Assembly: GCF_045055655.1 (NCBI RefSeq)
Contig: NZ_JBANFI010000001.1
Coordinates: 186,001-250,000, forward strand
Origin: Marinospirillum alkalitolerans
Lineage (GTDB): Bacteria; Pseudomonadota; Gammaproteobacteria; Pseudomonadales; Halomonadaceae
Direction of reading: 5' to 3'
Length of the DNA: 64,000 nt
Position 1 is the stretch's first letter. Every line of letters starts with the position of its first letter. The notes under the pieces are model-generated. The model worked only from the letters and a program-made list of their open reading frames with translations, had not been told where the DNA came from and made no database searches. Made by a program: the position numbers and the translations under genes. This document shows positions 7,713 through 15,351 of the stretch, in pieces.

Positions 7713-8951
7713 CTAGCGCTCAGTCTGGCGCTGATCTGCTGCACTTAAAGGTAGTGTCCAAGCCAAGGGTAGCACAGCCGTGGCCAGCAGTAGTAAGAAC
7801 CACAGACTCATGCTGGCTTGTTGCGTGAAATCGGCAACCAACCCCCCAAGCAGAGGCAAGACAAAAGACAAGCCATAGGAGAGAGTGAAGGCCCCTGCGG
7901 CCAACCGACCCGCTTCGGCACTGCTGCGGAGTTGTGCAGGCAGCGCGACCAGCAGGATCAACAACACGCCCGCGCCAAAGCTCAGCACAAAGCCGAACAA
8001 GAGACTCAGTGCGCCTTCGGTGATCAAAAAGAGCAGGAGTCCAACCAGGCAGGTGAGCAAGCTGATACGCAGCGGCCAGTTACGGGCGATCCAGTGCTTT
8101 GCCATCACCAGCATAAAAAGAGAGGCGAACATCTGCGCGCTGTTGAACCAGAAAAAAGCCGCTTCAAGGAGATGTTCTTCATTGCGGGCTTCGAGCAGGC
8201 TGCTCATATAGGCATTGGTGCCAAAAAACAGCGAGGCGCTGACAGCGAGCATAAAACCGATCCGCCACAGCAGGGGGTCAGACCAATCGGGGAGCCAAGA
8301 GGGTGAGAGGCCTGCGCTTTTCTGGGTGGTGGTTGCCGCTGGAGCGGCTTCTGTTTGACGCAAACGCGGTAGCAGGGCCAAAGCGGCGACAAGGATGCCG
8401 GGTAAAGACCACACCAGTAGCGTGGCGCGCCATTGATGATCCAGCAAGGGCATCAGCCAAGGCAGTGTCAGCCCTGCGCCAATAAATTCACCCATTAGCA
8501 TGCCGTTCATATAGACGGCCGTACCCAGCGCCAAGCGTTGTGGTGTCAACCATAAAGAGAGCACGGCGGGCAGCGCGGGCTGCATGATCGCCACACCCAA
8601 GCCCATCAGCAGCGTCGCGCTCAGCAGTAAGGCGAGATCAGGAGCCAGTGCACGGCCTGCTGAGGCCAGCGCGACCAGCAGCACGGCAAAAATCAGTGTG
8701 TTTCTTGGCCCCAGACGATGAATTGCCAGCGCTCCGACCAGCGCCCCGACAGAGAGCATCAAGATTGGCAGGGTGGTCAGACTCCCGAGCAGGGTCTGCG
8801 AGAGCGTGAAATCCTGTTGAATCCAGTTGGCCAAGGGCGGAATGACGAGGATGGGCAGACGTAAATAGAGGCCCAGCAGCCAGAGCACAAGAAAAACCAG
8901 CCACTGGGGCTGGTTGAAAGAAGGCGTGACAGTGGTTGAGGTGGAAGTCAT
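7713..8951 (-). CDS. MFS transporter, CynX/NimT-like
   Basis: A 412-residue protein with about 12 hydrophobic segments and a central cytoplasmic loop near residues 200-225 (AAPAATTTQKSAG). The start LWLLGLYLRLPILVIPPL and the loop HRLGPRNTL between helices 2 and 3 fit the CynX/NimT branch of the major facilitator superfamily. Its ATG overlaps the hisF stop (ATGA) and it precedes the exported amidohydrolase by 39 bases. That suggests uptake of a product of that enzyme or export of a related compound. The substrate cannot be read from sequence. Confidence 0.8.
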   Translation of the reverse strand: MTSTSTTVTPSFNQPQWLVFLVLWLLGLYLRLPILVIPPLANWIQQDFTLSQTLLGSLTTLPILMLSVGALVGALAIHRLGPRNTLIFAVLLVALASAGRALAPDLALLLSATLLMGLGVAIMQPALPAVLSLWLTPQRLALGTAVYMNGMLMGEFIGAGLTLPWLMPLLDHQWRATLLVWSLPGILVAALALLPRLRQTEAAPAATTTQKSAGLSPSWLPDWSDPLLWRIGFMLAVSASLFFGTNAYMSSLLEARNEEHLLEAAFFWFNSAQMFASLFMLVMAKHWIARNWPLRISLLTCLVGLLLFLITEGALSLLFGFVLSFGAGVLLILLVALPAQLRSSAEAGRLAAGAFTLSYGLSFVLPLLGGLVADFTQQASMSLWFLLLLATAVLPLAWTLPLSAADQRQTER

Positions 8952-9721
8952 AAGCGCATCTCGATTCCCTGATTGGCCATAAAGCGCTTGGCCTCAGGAA
9001 TCGAATATTCTCCAAAGTGAAAAATACTGGCAGCCAGCACAGCATCGGCATGGCCTTGTAAGACACCCTCAGCGAGGTGTTGGAGATTGCCAACGCCTCC
9101 TGAGGCGATAACCGGCACGGAGACGGCATCAGCAATCGCGCGCGTGACACCGAGATCAAAACCATTTTTTGTGCCATCACGGTCCATGCTGGTCAGCAGC
9201 AGTTCACCTGCCCCCAGCTCCACCATTTTGATGGCCCACTCTACGGCATCCAACCCCGTGGCTTTGCGGCCACCGTGAGTGAAAATCTCCCAGCGCGGGG
9301 TTTCGCCCTCAGCGGAGACGCGCTTGGCATCAATCGCGACCACGATACACTGCCGCCCAAAGCGCTCTGCTGCCTCGCGTACCAAAGCCGGATTGGTCAC
9401 CGCTGCGGTATTGATCGAGACCTTATCGGCACCAGCATTCAACATGCGGCGTATATCTTCGCAGGTCCGTATCCCGCCACCGACGGTCAGCGGAATAAAC
9501 ACCTGACCGGCGATCTCTTCCACCATCTCGATGGTGGTGCCCCGGTCTTCGTGGCTGGCGGTAATATCCAGGAAGGTGATTTCGTCGGCACCCTGATCGT
9601 TGTAGCGCTTAGCGACTTCAACAGGGTTGCCAGCATCACGTATGCCAACAAAGTTGACACCCTTGACGACCCGGCCTTGATCCACATCGAGGCAGGGAAT
9701 AATGCGTTTTGCCAATCCCAT
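8948..9721 (-). CDS. hisF: Imidazole glycerol phosphate synthase, cyclase subunit
   Basis: A 257-residue (beta/alpha)8 barrel that, with HisH, converts PRFAR and ammonia to imidazole glycerol phosphate and AICAR. The catalytic aspartates are visible in IPCLDVDQGRVVKG (Asp11) and IVVAIDAKRV (about Asp130). GGGIRTCEDI and IASGGVGNLQH are the phosphate-binding loops. It lies 27 bases after hisA and overlaps the MFS start by four bases. Confidence 0.98.
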   Translation of the reverse strand: MGLAKRIIPCLDVDQGRVVKGVNFVGIRDAGNPVEVAKRYNDQGADEITFLDITASHEDRGTTIEMVEEIAGQVFIPLTVGGGIRTCEDIRRMLNAGADKVSINTAAVTNPALVREAAERFGRQCIVVAIDAKRVSAEGETPRWEIFTHGGRKATGLDAVEWAIKMVELGAGELLLTSMDRDGTKNGFDLGVTRAIADAVSVPVIASGGVGNLQHLAEGVLQGHADAVLAASIFHFGEYSIPEAKRFMANQGIEMRL

Positions 9722-9748
9722 AAGTTGATCCTTACTGATGTGAGTTGG

Positions 9749-10489
9749 TTAGTTCGCCAAGGTCTGATCGACCAAACGCTGCGCTTCAGCCAGATCCAGC
9801 GAGCCTTCATAAATCGCACGGCCAGTAATGGCACCGAGAATACCTTGATCCGCGACCTTGAGCAGGCGTTCGATATCGCTCAGATCGGTGACACCGCCTG
9901 AGGCAATCACTGGCAAACCACCTTGCTGAGCCAGTTCGACAGTGGCCTCCAGATTGACGCCCTGCATCATGCCATCGCGGCTGATATCTGTGTAGACGAT
10001 GCTTGAGACGCCATCATCGGCAAAGCGCTTGGCCAGATCTGTGGCTTGGATATTCGACACTTCTGCCCAACCATCGGTCGCGACAAGGCCGTTTTTGGCA
10101 TCCAGGCCAACAATGATATGCCCAGGAAAGAGCTTGCACATTTCGCTGACAAAGGCGGGTTCCTTGACTGCTTTGGTGCCAATAATCACCCACTGCACAC
10201 CTGCTTGCAGATAGTGTTCAATCGTGGCGGCATCACGAATCCCGCCGCCGATTTGGATGGGCAAGCCTGGATTGGCGCGCGCAATGGCGGTCACGGCATC
10301 ACCATTGACAGGCTGACCATCAAAAGCGCCATTTAAATCCACCAGATGCAGGCGTTGGCAGCCTGCCTCGACCCAGCGTGCCGCCATTTCAACTGGATCG
10401 TTGCCATAGCTGGTGGCGTCTTCCATGCGGCCTTGTTTGAGGCGCACACATTGGCCATCTTTTAAATCAATTGCAGGAATAATCAGCAT
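9749..10489 (-). CDS. hisA: ProFAR isomerase
   Basis: A 246-residue barrel enzyme catalysing the Amadori isomerisation of ProFAR to PRFAR in histidine synthesis. The active-site aspartates appear in IPAIDLKDGQCVRLKQG and YTDISRDGMMQG; the phosphate loops are QIGGGIRD and IASGGVTDL. It stands between hisH (143-base gap) and hisF in a minus-strand his operon. Confidence 0.98.
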   Translation of the reverse strand: MLIIPAIDLKDGQCVRLKQGRMEDATSYGNDPVEMAARWVEAGCQRLHLVDLNGAFDGQPVNGDAVTAIARANPGLPIQIGGGIRDAATIEHYLQAGVQWVIIGTKAVKEPAFVSEMCKLFPGHIIVGLDAKNGLVATDGWAEVSNIQATDLAKRFADDGVSSIVYTDISRDGMMQGVNLEATVELAQQGGLPVIASGGVTDLSDIERLLKVADQGILGAITGRAIYEGSLDLAEAQRLVDQTLAN

Positions 10490-10632
10490 AGTTGGAGTTC
10501 CGCTTGATCAGCAGCATGGTTGACTGCCGCACTGTTTATAAGGTGACACCCCGCTGGGCGCAGACTAAAAACCTCTGGCTTGCCAAGCTGGGTTTAAGCC
10601 AGCCGTGCAAGGATAAGAGGTGGCTTAGTGGC

Positions 10633-11298
10633 CTAGGGTTGCCAATGTAAAAAGTTGTTGAGTAGCTGTAATCCAGCCTGCGCGCTTTTTTCTGGATGAA
10701 ACTGTACTGCTGCCACATTCTGATGTACCAGTGCAGCATCCAGTTCAACAGCGCCATAGGTGCAGCTTGCCAGTAGATGGTCGCGTTGCTCAGCCTGAAC
10801 GAAGTAGCTGTGGACAAAGTAAAAGCGCTCTTGATCTGCTATGCCTTGCCACAGGGGGTGATCTTTTTGTGCTAGGCGGACTTGGCTCCAACCCATATGA
10901 GGCACCTTCAAACGCTGGCCTTGTGCATCCTTGAGTTGATCACCAAAAAAGCGAACCTGACCGGCAAAGTGCGCCAGACCCTCGACGCCACCATTTTCTT
11001 CGCTGGTTTCCATCAACGCCTGCATGCCCACACAAATGCCCAGAAAAGGCTTGCTGGCGAGGCATTCACGAATCACTGGAATCAAGCCTGTCTGGTGCAT
11101 CTCGGCCATACAGTCACGGATGGCACCGACACCCGGTAGCACCACGCGCTCAGCTTGGCGGATGATTTCAGGGTCAGAGGTGATACCGACACTCATTGTG
11201 CCTGCGGCAACCAGCTCCAGCGCCTTGTGGGCTGAATGCAAGTTGCCCATGCCATAATCAATAATCGCCACCTGGGGCTGCTTGGGGCCGCGATCCAT
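10633..11298 (-). CDS. hisH: Imidazole glycerol phosphate synthase, glutamine amidotransferase subunit
   Basis: A 221-residue class-I glutamine amidotransferase that supplies ammonia to HisF. The nucleophile is in PFLGICVGMQAL and the catalytic His-Glu in QFHPEKS near the C-terminus. The start YGMGNLHSAHKALE is typical. Its ATG shares one base with the hisB stop (TAATG), so translation is coupled. A 143-base gap with a 7-bp stem (CTGGCTT/AAGCCAG, about 10591-10613) separates it from hisA. Confidence 0.97.
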   Translation of the reverse strand: MDRGPKQPQVAIIDYGMGNLHSAHKALELVAAGTMSVGITSDPEIIRQAERVVLPGVGAIRDCMAEMHQTGLIPVIRECLASKPFLGICVGMQALMETSEENGGVEGLAHFAGQVRFFGDQLKDAQGQRLKVPHMGWSQVRLAQKDHPLWQGIADQERFYFVHSYFVQAEQRDHLLASCTYGAVELDAALVHQNVAAVQFHPEKSAQAGLQLLNNFLHWQP

Positions 11299-11891
11299 TA
11301 GAGCACACCCTTGGTCGAGGGCATCTGTCCTGCCATGCGCTCATCCGCACTTAATGCCATGCGCAGTGCGCGACCAAAGGCTTTGAAAATGGTTTCTGCC
11401 TGATGGTGTGCATTAAAACCCTTCAGGTTATCGATATGCAGACTGACTTGAGCGTGATTCACCCAGCCTTGGAAGAACTCCCAGAACAGCTGAGTATCGA
11501 GCCCACCAATGGCGGCGCGTGTAAATTCGACATTCATAAAAAGACCTGGGCGGCCTGAAAAATCAATGACCACACGAGAAAGCGCCTCATCTAAGGGCAC
11601 ATAAGAGTGGCCATAGCGCACCATCCCTTTCTTGTCGCCGACGGCCTGAGCAAAAGCCTGCCCCAGAGTGATTCCCAGATCCTCGACACTATGGTGATCA
11701 TCAATGTGACGATCGCCAACCACCTTGATTTCCATGTCGATCAAGCCGTGACGAGAGACCTGCTCCAGCATGTGATCCAAAAAACCGATACCGGATTCAC
11801 AGCTGAACTGGCCAGTACCATCAAGGTTGATACTGACTTCAATTTGGGTTTCCAGGGTGTTGCGGCGAACACTAGCGCGACGTGCCATCAT
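11298..11891 (-). CDS. hisB: Imidazoleglycerol-phosphate dehydratase
   Basis: A 197-residue monofunctional HisB without the N-terminal histidinol-phosphatase domain of the enteric protein. The two manganese-binding motifs are present: GFLDHMLEQ with HIDDHHSVEDLG, and later FNAHHQAETIFKA with the C-terminal STKGVL. First gene of the visible his operon (hisB-hisH-hisA-hisF); hisG, hisD and hisC are not in the window. Either of the two tandem ATG codons could be the start. Confidence 0.97.
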   Translation of the reverse strand: MMARRASVRRNTLETQIEVSINLDGTGQFSCESGIGFLDHMLEQVSRHGLIDMEIKVVGDRHIDDHHSVEDLGITLGQAFAQAVGDKKGMVRYGHSYVPLDEALSRVVIDFSGRPGLFMNVEFTRAAIGGLDTQLFWEFFQGWVNHAQVSLHIDNLKGFNAHHQAETIFKAFGRALRMALSADERMAGQMPSTKGVL

Positions 11892-11958
11892 CTTTTTAAG
11901 CAGCCTTTTTTAGCGAGTGGGTCATTCAATCCAACAGCGAGCGGATGAGCAAAAATCG

Positions 11959-11967
11959 ATTATAACA
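11959..11967 (-). promoter_or_regulatory. Extended -10 promoter element before hisB
   Basis: On the minus strand the sequence reads TGTTATAAT, a perfect TATAAT with the TGn extension, about 68 bases upstream of the hisB start. The -35 position (TAGCCC at 17-base spacing) is poor, as is common with extended -10 promoters. Confidence 0.5.
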
Positions 11968-12097
11968 GCTCCGGCAAAAATGGGCTAAGATGCAGGATTC
12001 AACCTTGGACTGACAAGTCAGTGCGTCTTTAGCGCAGCCTGCCAAGGGAAATCAGTCACGGAACACCGACCCGATCTTGATCAACAAGGGGGCTGTC

Positions 12098-12559
12098 ATG
12101 CCTGTTTTACTGAGAAAAATAGATGCAAGGATCTTGCAGCAAGAGCCAGGATGGCAGACGGATTTACACAAGATTTACAGCGAGGCTGAGCCTGAACGCC
12201 GCTGTTTAAAAGATGCGCCTTTAGAGGTTGAGCCTTTTATTACACAGGCGCTGTCTTTAGAAGACCGCTGGTTTGCCGGTGCCTTGTTTAATGATCATCT
12301 GATCGGAGCTGCTTTGGTTTCGCCTGTGCGTGAAGATGAATGGCAGGTGCGCCATTTGTGTGTGCGGGCTGTCACACGGCGTCGAGGGGTGGCGAGCCGC
12401 CTGATGGCGCTGATTGCTGCGCAGGCCCAGCAGCAGGGTGTGGTGTTGGTCGTGCCTGAGGCCGGACTCTCGTTGGCGGATCAGGTTTTAGTCGGTCGCT
12501 TAGGTTGTCAGCGTTGCCCAGATCGCCAAGGCTTTGTTTTTCATGTGGCTGAGGCTTGA
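12098..12559 (+). CDS. GNAT acetyltransferase, PanZ/PanM-like
   Basis: A 153-residue GNAT-fold protein. The acetyl-CoA loop is in VRAVTRRRGVASRLM, strikingly like the VREVTRRRGVG segment of E. coli PanM (PanZ). Upstream, DLHKIYSEAEPE also resembles its DLQKIWPEY. PanM/PanZ senses acetyl-CoA and triggers self-cleavage of the aspartate decarboxylase PanD, so a role in CoA control is possible; panD is not in the window. ATG 12098 is chosen over an in-frame TTG at 12077 because AAGGGGG lies at proper distance before it. It could instead be an unrelated GNAT enzyme. Confidence 0.6.
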   Translation: MPVLLRKIDARILQQEPGWQTDLHKIYSEAEPERRCLKDAPLEVEPFITQALSLEDRWFAGALFNDHLIGAALVSPVREDEWQVRHLCVRAVTRRRGVASRLMALIAAQAQQQGVVLVVPEAGLSLADQVLVGRLGCQRCPDRQGFVFHVAEA

Positions 12560-12630
12560 AGTGTGCGCTGAGCCTGCTTAAATAGGCTTGAAATCGGATT
12601 GGAGTGCGCGTTTTGTCGCTTGTTTGAACC

Positions 12631-12664
12631 GCCTTTACTGCTATCATGCCTTTACTGCTATCAT
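12631..12664 (+). repeat. Perfect tandem 17-bp duplication upstream of a chemoreceptor gene
   Basis: GCCTTTACTGCTATCAT occurs twice head to tail (12631-12647 and 12648-12664), ending about 50 bases before the PAS-MCP gene at 12713. Each unit ends in TATCAT, a -10-like hexamer. Confidence 0.85.
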
Positions 12665-12712
12665 CATAGCCAGATTGATTCCCTGTCACTCCTTTACAAG
12701 GGTTTTTAAGAT

Positions 12713-13411
12713 ATGAGTTCAGACGCATTTGATCACAACATGGACGCGGGTGATTACGAGGACGAAGCGCGGATTTATGAAAGCATCGCCAACCGAATGA
12801 ATGGCTTTCTTTACCGCTGCCGTAACGATAAAAACTTCACCATGTGTAACATTGCTGGTGCAGTGAAGAAGGTGACAGGTTACAGCCAAAAGGATCTGCT
12901 GAATAATCAACGCATTTCTTATATGGCCTTGATTCATCAAGATGATAGCTCACGCGTGAACACTGCGATTGAGCAGGCTGTTAAGAGCGAAACTAACTGG
13001 AATATTGATTACCGTATCAAGCGAGCGGATGGCTCTACCCAGTGGGTGAATGAGCATGGTGGTGCCGTGCGCGATGCTGCAGGTCAGGTGACGCATCTTG
13101 AAGGCATTATTGCTGATATCAATGATCGTAAGTCGCAAGAAGTGACGCGGCGCAAAAAAATGGAAGACGTCGGCGGCACCAGTAATCAAATTATTAGCCA
13201 AACGCAAAAAATCCTCCAGGTTCTGAAAACACTGAAGATGCTCAGCCTAAATGCCAGTATTGAAGCGGCGCGTGCCGGTGAGGCCGGGCGAGGTTTTGCG
13301 GTGGTGGCGGATCAGGTCAAAGAACTGGCCGATGAAACCGGCAAGTCAGCTCAGTCGATTACCCAGCTGATGGGTGAGCTCGAGGCGAAGCTGAGTGAAG
13401 CCAGCGAGTAA
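12713..13411 (+). CDS. Soluble minimal chemoreceptor: PAS plus MCP tip
   Basis: A 232-residue protein with no membrane segment. Residues 28-138 form a PAS domain of the PAS_3 type (IANRMNGFLYRCRNDKNFTM, then DYRIKRADGSTQWVNEHG and LEGIIADINDRK). Residues 160-225 contain only the receptor hairpin tip, with MLSLNASIEAARAGEAGRGF and VVADQVKELAD. The four-helix signalling domain is thus much shorter than in normal receptors (about 70 residues instead of about 250) and has no visible methylation helices. It could couple to CheA/CheW arrays from the cytoplasm. An intrinsic terminator follows the stop by 20 bases; two other receptor genes come next. Confidence 0.85.
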   Translation: MSSDAFDHNMDAGDYEDEARIYESIANRMNGFLYRCRNDKNFTMCNIAGAVKKVTGYSQKDLLNNQRISYMALIHQDDSSRVNTAIEQAVKSETNWNIDYRIKRADGSTQWVNEHGGAVRDAAGQVTHLEGIIADINDRKSQEVTRRKKMEDVGGTSNQIISQTQKILQVLKTLKMLSLNASIEAARAGEAGRGFAVVADQVKELADETGKSAQSITQLMGELEAKLSEASE

Positions 13412-13431
13412 GCTTTTTACTGCTTGATCCT

Positions 13432-13457
13432 AAGGAGCCGCAAGGCTCCTTTTTTTT
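13432..13457 (+). terminator. Intrinsic terminator after the PAS-MCP gene
   Basis: An 8-bp perfect stem (AAGGAGCC / GGCTCCTT) with GCAA tetraloop, running into a T tract of about eight. Confidence 0.92.
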
Positions 13458-13602
13458 GTGGGTGAACTGACGGGCGGGTTTTATCTTGATGCCTTCATCT
13501 TGGTATCTTCATTTCGTGCTGTCGATATATCAAAAACATCTGTTTTAGATCCTGCTAAACACCTATACTGCACTTTGATTACACCCCTCAAGAGAAGCTC
13601 CC

Positions 13603-15228
13603 ATGAAGATGACCCTCCGCTCGCGGCTGATGACCGGCATACTTGTGTCTGTCACGGCGCTCTTTGTCCTGACTGGGCTATCCATTAGCCTGATGAAGCA
13701 AATAGATGATGGGCTGGAGGCCCTCTATGTTGATCGTATTGAGCCTTTGGCCCAGCTTAAAACGGTGGTCGACCGCTATGCGGTCTCGGTCATTGATGCT
13801 GCCAATAAGGTGCATATCGGCCAGTTTTCGCCTCAACAGGCGCGTACAGAGCTCAGCCAAGCGCGTCAAGAGATCGATGCCATCTGGCGTGTTTATATGT
13901 CCACACAGCTCACCGCAGAGGAAGCCGAGCTGGCAGCTCAGGCGCGTCGACTTTTTGGCCCAGCCAATGCCATGATTGAACGCTTGGATCGTCAGCTCGC
14001 CAGCTTAGGTGCCAGCGGCGAAGGGCTGTTACAAGCGAGTATTGTCGAACTCTATCAAGTGATTGATCCGATTAGTGGTGTCTTTGGTGATCTGGTTGAT
14101 CTCCAGCTGAGAGAAGCTAGCGTTAAGCGAGATGCTGTGCATGCCAGTACCACAGCGATGACCTGGTGGTTTACCGCGTTGAGTCTTGTGGTGACGATCT
14201 TGGTGGTGGCCTTAGGAATGCGGACTTATCGTGCGATTACGCAGCCCTTACAGCAGATGCAAGGTGTGATGGAAGAGATTGAATCCAGCAAGAACCTGCT
14301 GTTGCGCGTGCCGGTGTTGCGTCAGGATGAGGTTGGCGCGATTGCTCAGGATGTGAATCGCTTGCTGGAAGTTTTTCATCATTTAATTCAAGAGTTGAAT
14401 TCGGCGATTGATCAGATCGTGGCGGCCTCAGAAGAAATGTCAGCGATCAGCACCCAATCGAGCGAAGGAATGCAGCGGCAGCAGCAAGAGATCGAACTGG
14501 TCGCGACAGCGATGAATCAGATGACCTCCACCGTGCATGAGGTTTCTCAGCATGCGCTGGCTGCGGCGCAGGGCGCGGAAGCAGCCGATCATCAGGCACA
14601 GAATGGGCAAGGTGTCGTGCAGCACACTCGTCAGCGCATTGAGCAGCTGGCGCAGATCTTTTCACAATCCAGCCAAACGGTGGAGCAGGTGAATGATGAA
14701 AGCCAGCAAATTGGCAGTGTGATTGATGTGATACGCGGTATTGCCGAGCAAACTAACCTGCTGGCATTGAATGCCGCTATCGAAGCAGCCCGCGCAGGTG
14801 AGCAAGGCCGAGGTTTTGCAGTGGTGGCCGATGAGGTGCGCTCACTGGCCTCGCGTACGCAAAGTTCGACCACAGATATTCAAACTATGATTGAGCAACT
14901 CCAGCGTCGTGTGAATGAGGTTGTCAAGGCGATTCAGCAAGGGCAAACGGTTGTTAAAAGCTCAGTGGAGCATGCTGAACAGGCCGGCCAAGCGTTAACA
15001 CAGATCACGGCCAGTGTGGCCACCGTCAATGATATGAATATGCAAATTGCCAGCGCCGCTGAAGAGCAAACAAGTGTGGCGGAGGAGATTAATCAGCGAG
15101 TCAGCGCGATCAGTGATGTCAGTCGCGAAGCGGCAGAAGCCGCGCACCACTCAGCCAGCGCTAGCGAGGAACTGGCTCGCCTGGCTTCGGGTTTGCAGCA
15201 GCTTTCTGGTCGATTTAAAGTCAGTTAA
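13603..15228 (+). CDS. Transmembrane methyl-accepting chemotaxis protein
   Basis: A 541-residue classical receptor. TM1 is at about residues 8-29 and TM2 at about 188-208, flanking a periplasmic domain of about 155 residues that looks helical and fits a four-helix-bundle ligand domain (YVDRIEPLAQLKTVVDRYAV). HAMP follows (residues 209-262, with RTYRAITQPLQQMQGVME). The cytoplasmic hairpin spans about 270-541, with the conserved tip AEQTNLLALNAAIEAARAGE. No C-terminal CheR-tethering pentapeptide is visible (it ends GRFKVS). Ligand unknown. No flagellar sigma-28 promoter was recognisable upstream. Confidence 0.93.
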   Translation: MKMTLRSRLMTGILVSVTALFVLTGLSISLMKQIDDGLEALYVDRIEPLAQLKTVVDRYAVSVIDAANKVHIGQFSPQQARTELSQARQEIDAIWRVYMSTQLTAEEAELAAQARRLFGPANAMIERLDRQLASLGASGEGLLQASIVELYQVIDPISGVFGDLVDLQLREASVKRDAVHASTTAMTWWFTALSLVVTILVVALGMRTYRAITQPLQQMQGVMEEIESSKNLLLRVPVLRQDEVGAIAQDVNRLLEVFHHLIQELNSAIDQIVAASEEMSAISTQSSEGMQRQQQEIELVATAMNQMTSTVHEVSQHALAAAQGAEAADHQAQNGQGVVQHTRQRIEQLAQIFSQSSQTVEQVNDESQQIGSVIDVIRGIAEQTNLLALNAAIEAARAGEQGRGFAVVADEVRSLASRTQSSTTDIQTMIEQLQRRVNEVVKAIQQGQTVVKSSVEHAEQAGQALTQITASVATVNDMNMQIASAAEEQTSVAEEINQRVSAISDVSREAAEAAHHSASASEELARLASGLQQLSGRFKVS

Positions 15229-15351
15229 AGGATGTTGAAAAGAAAAGTGCCCTGAAAAGTATGGAGGACGGCCTAACGAAGGTCGGCTTCCATCTCGGCT
15301 TGGTTTTGTTATGCTATTGCTTTATCTAGACGCCTCGTCAAGGAAATCCCT

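Noticed and set aside
9275..9901. Plus-strand open frame of 208 codons across hisF and hisA
   Set aside because: Antisense to two secure his genes; composition follows the complementary codons.
12565..12712. Flagellar sigma-28 promoter for the chemoreceptor genes
   Set aside because: No TAAA-N15-GCCGATAA-like sequence was found before the genes at 12713, 13603, 15352, 36172 or 52185.
15260..15293. Hairpin between the second and third receptor genes
   Set aside because: The stem has several mismatches (about 9 of 13 pairs) and no T run, so a terminator is not supported.
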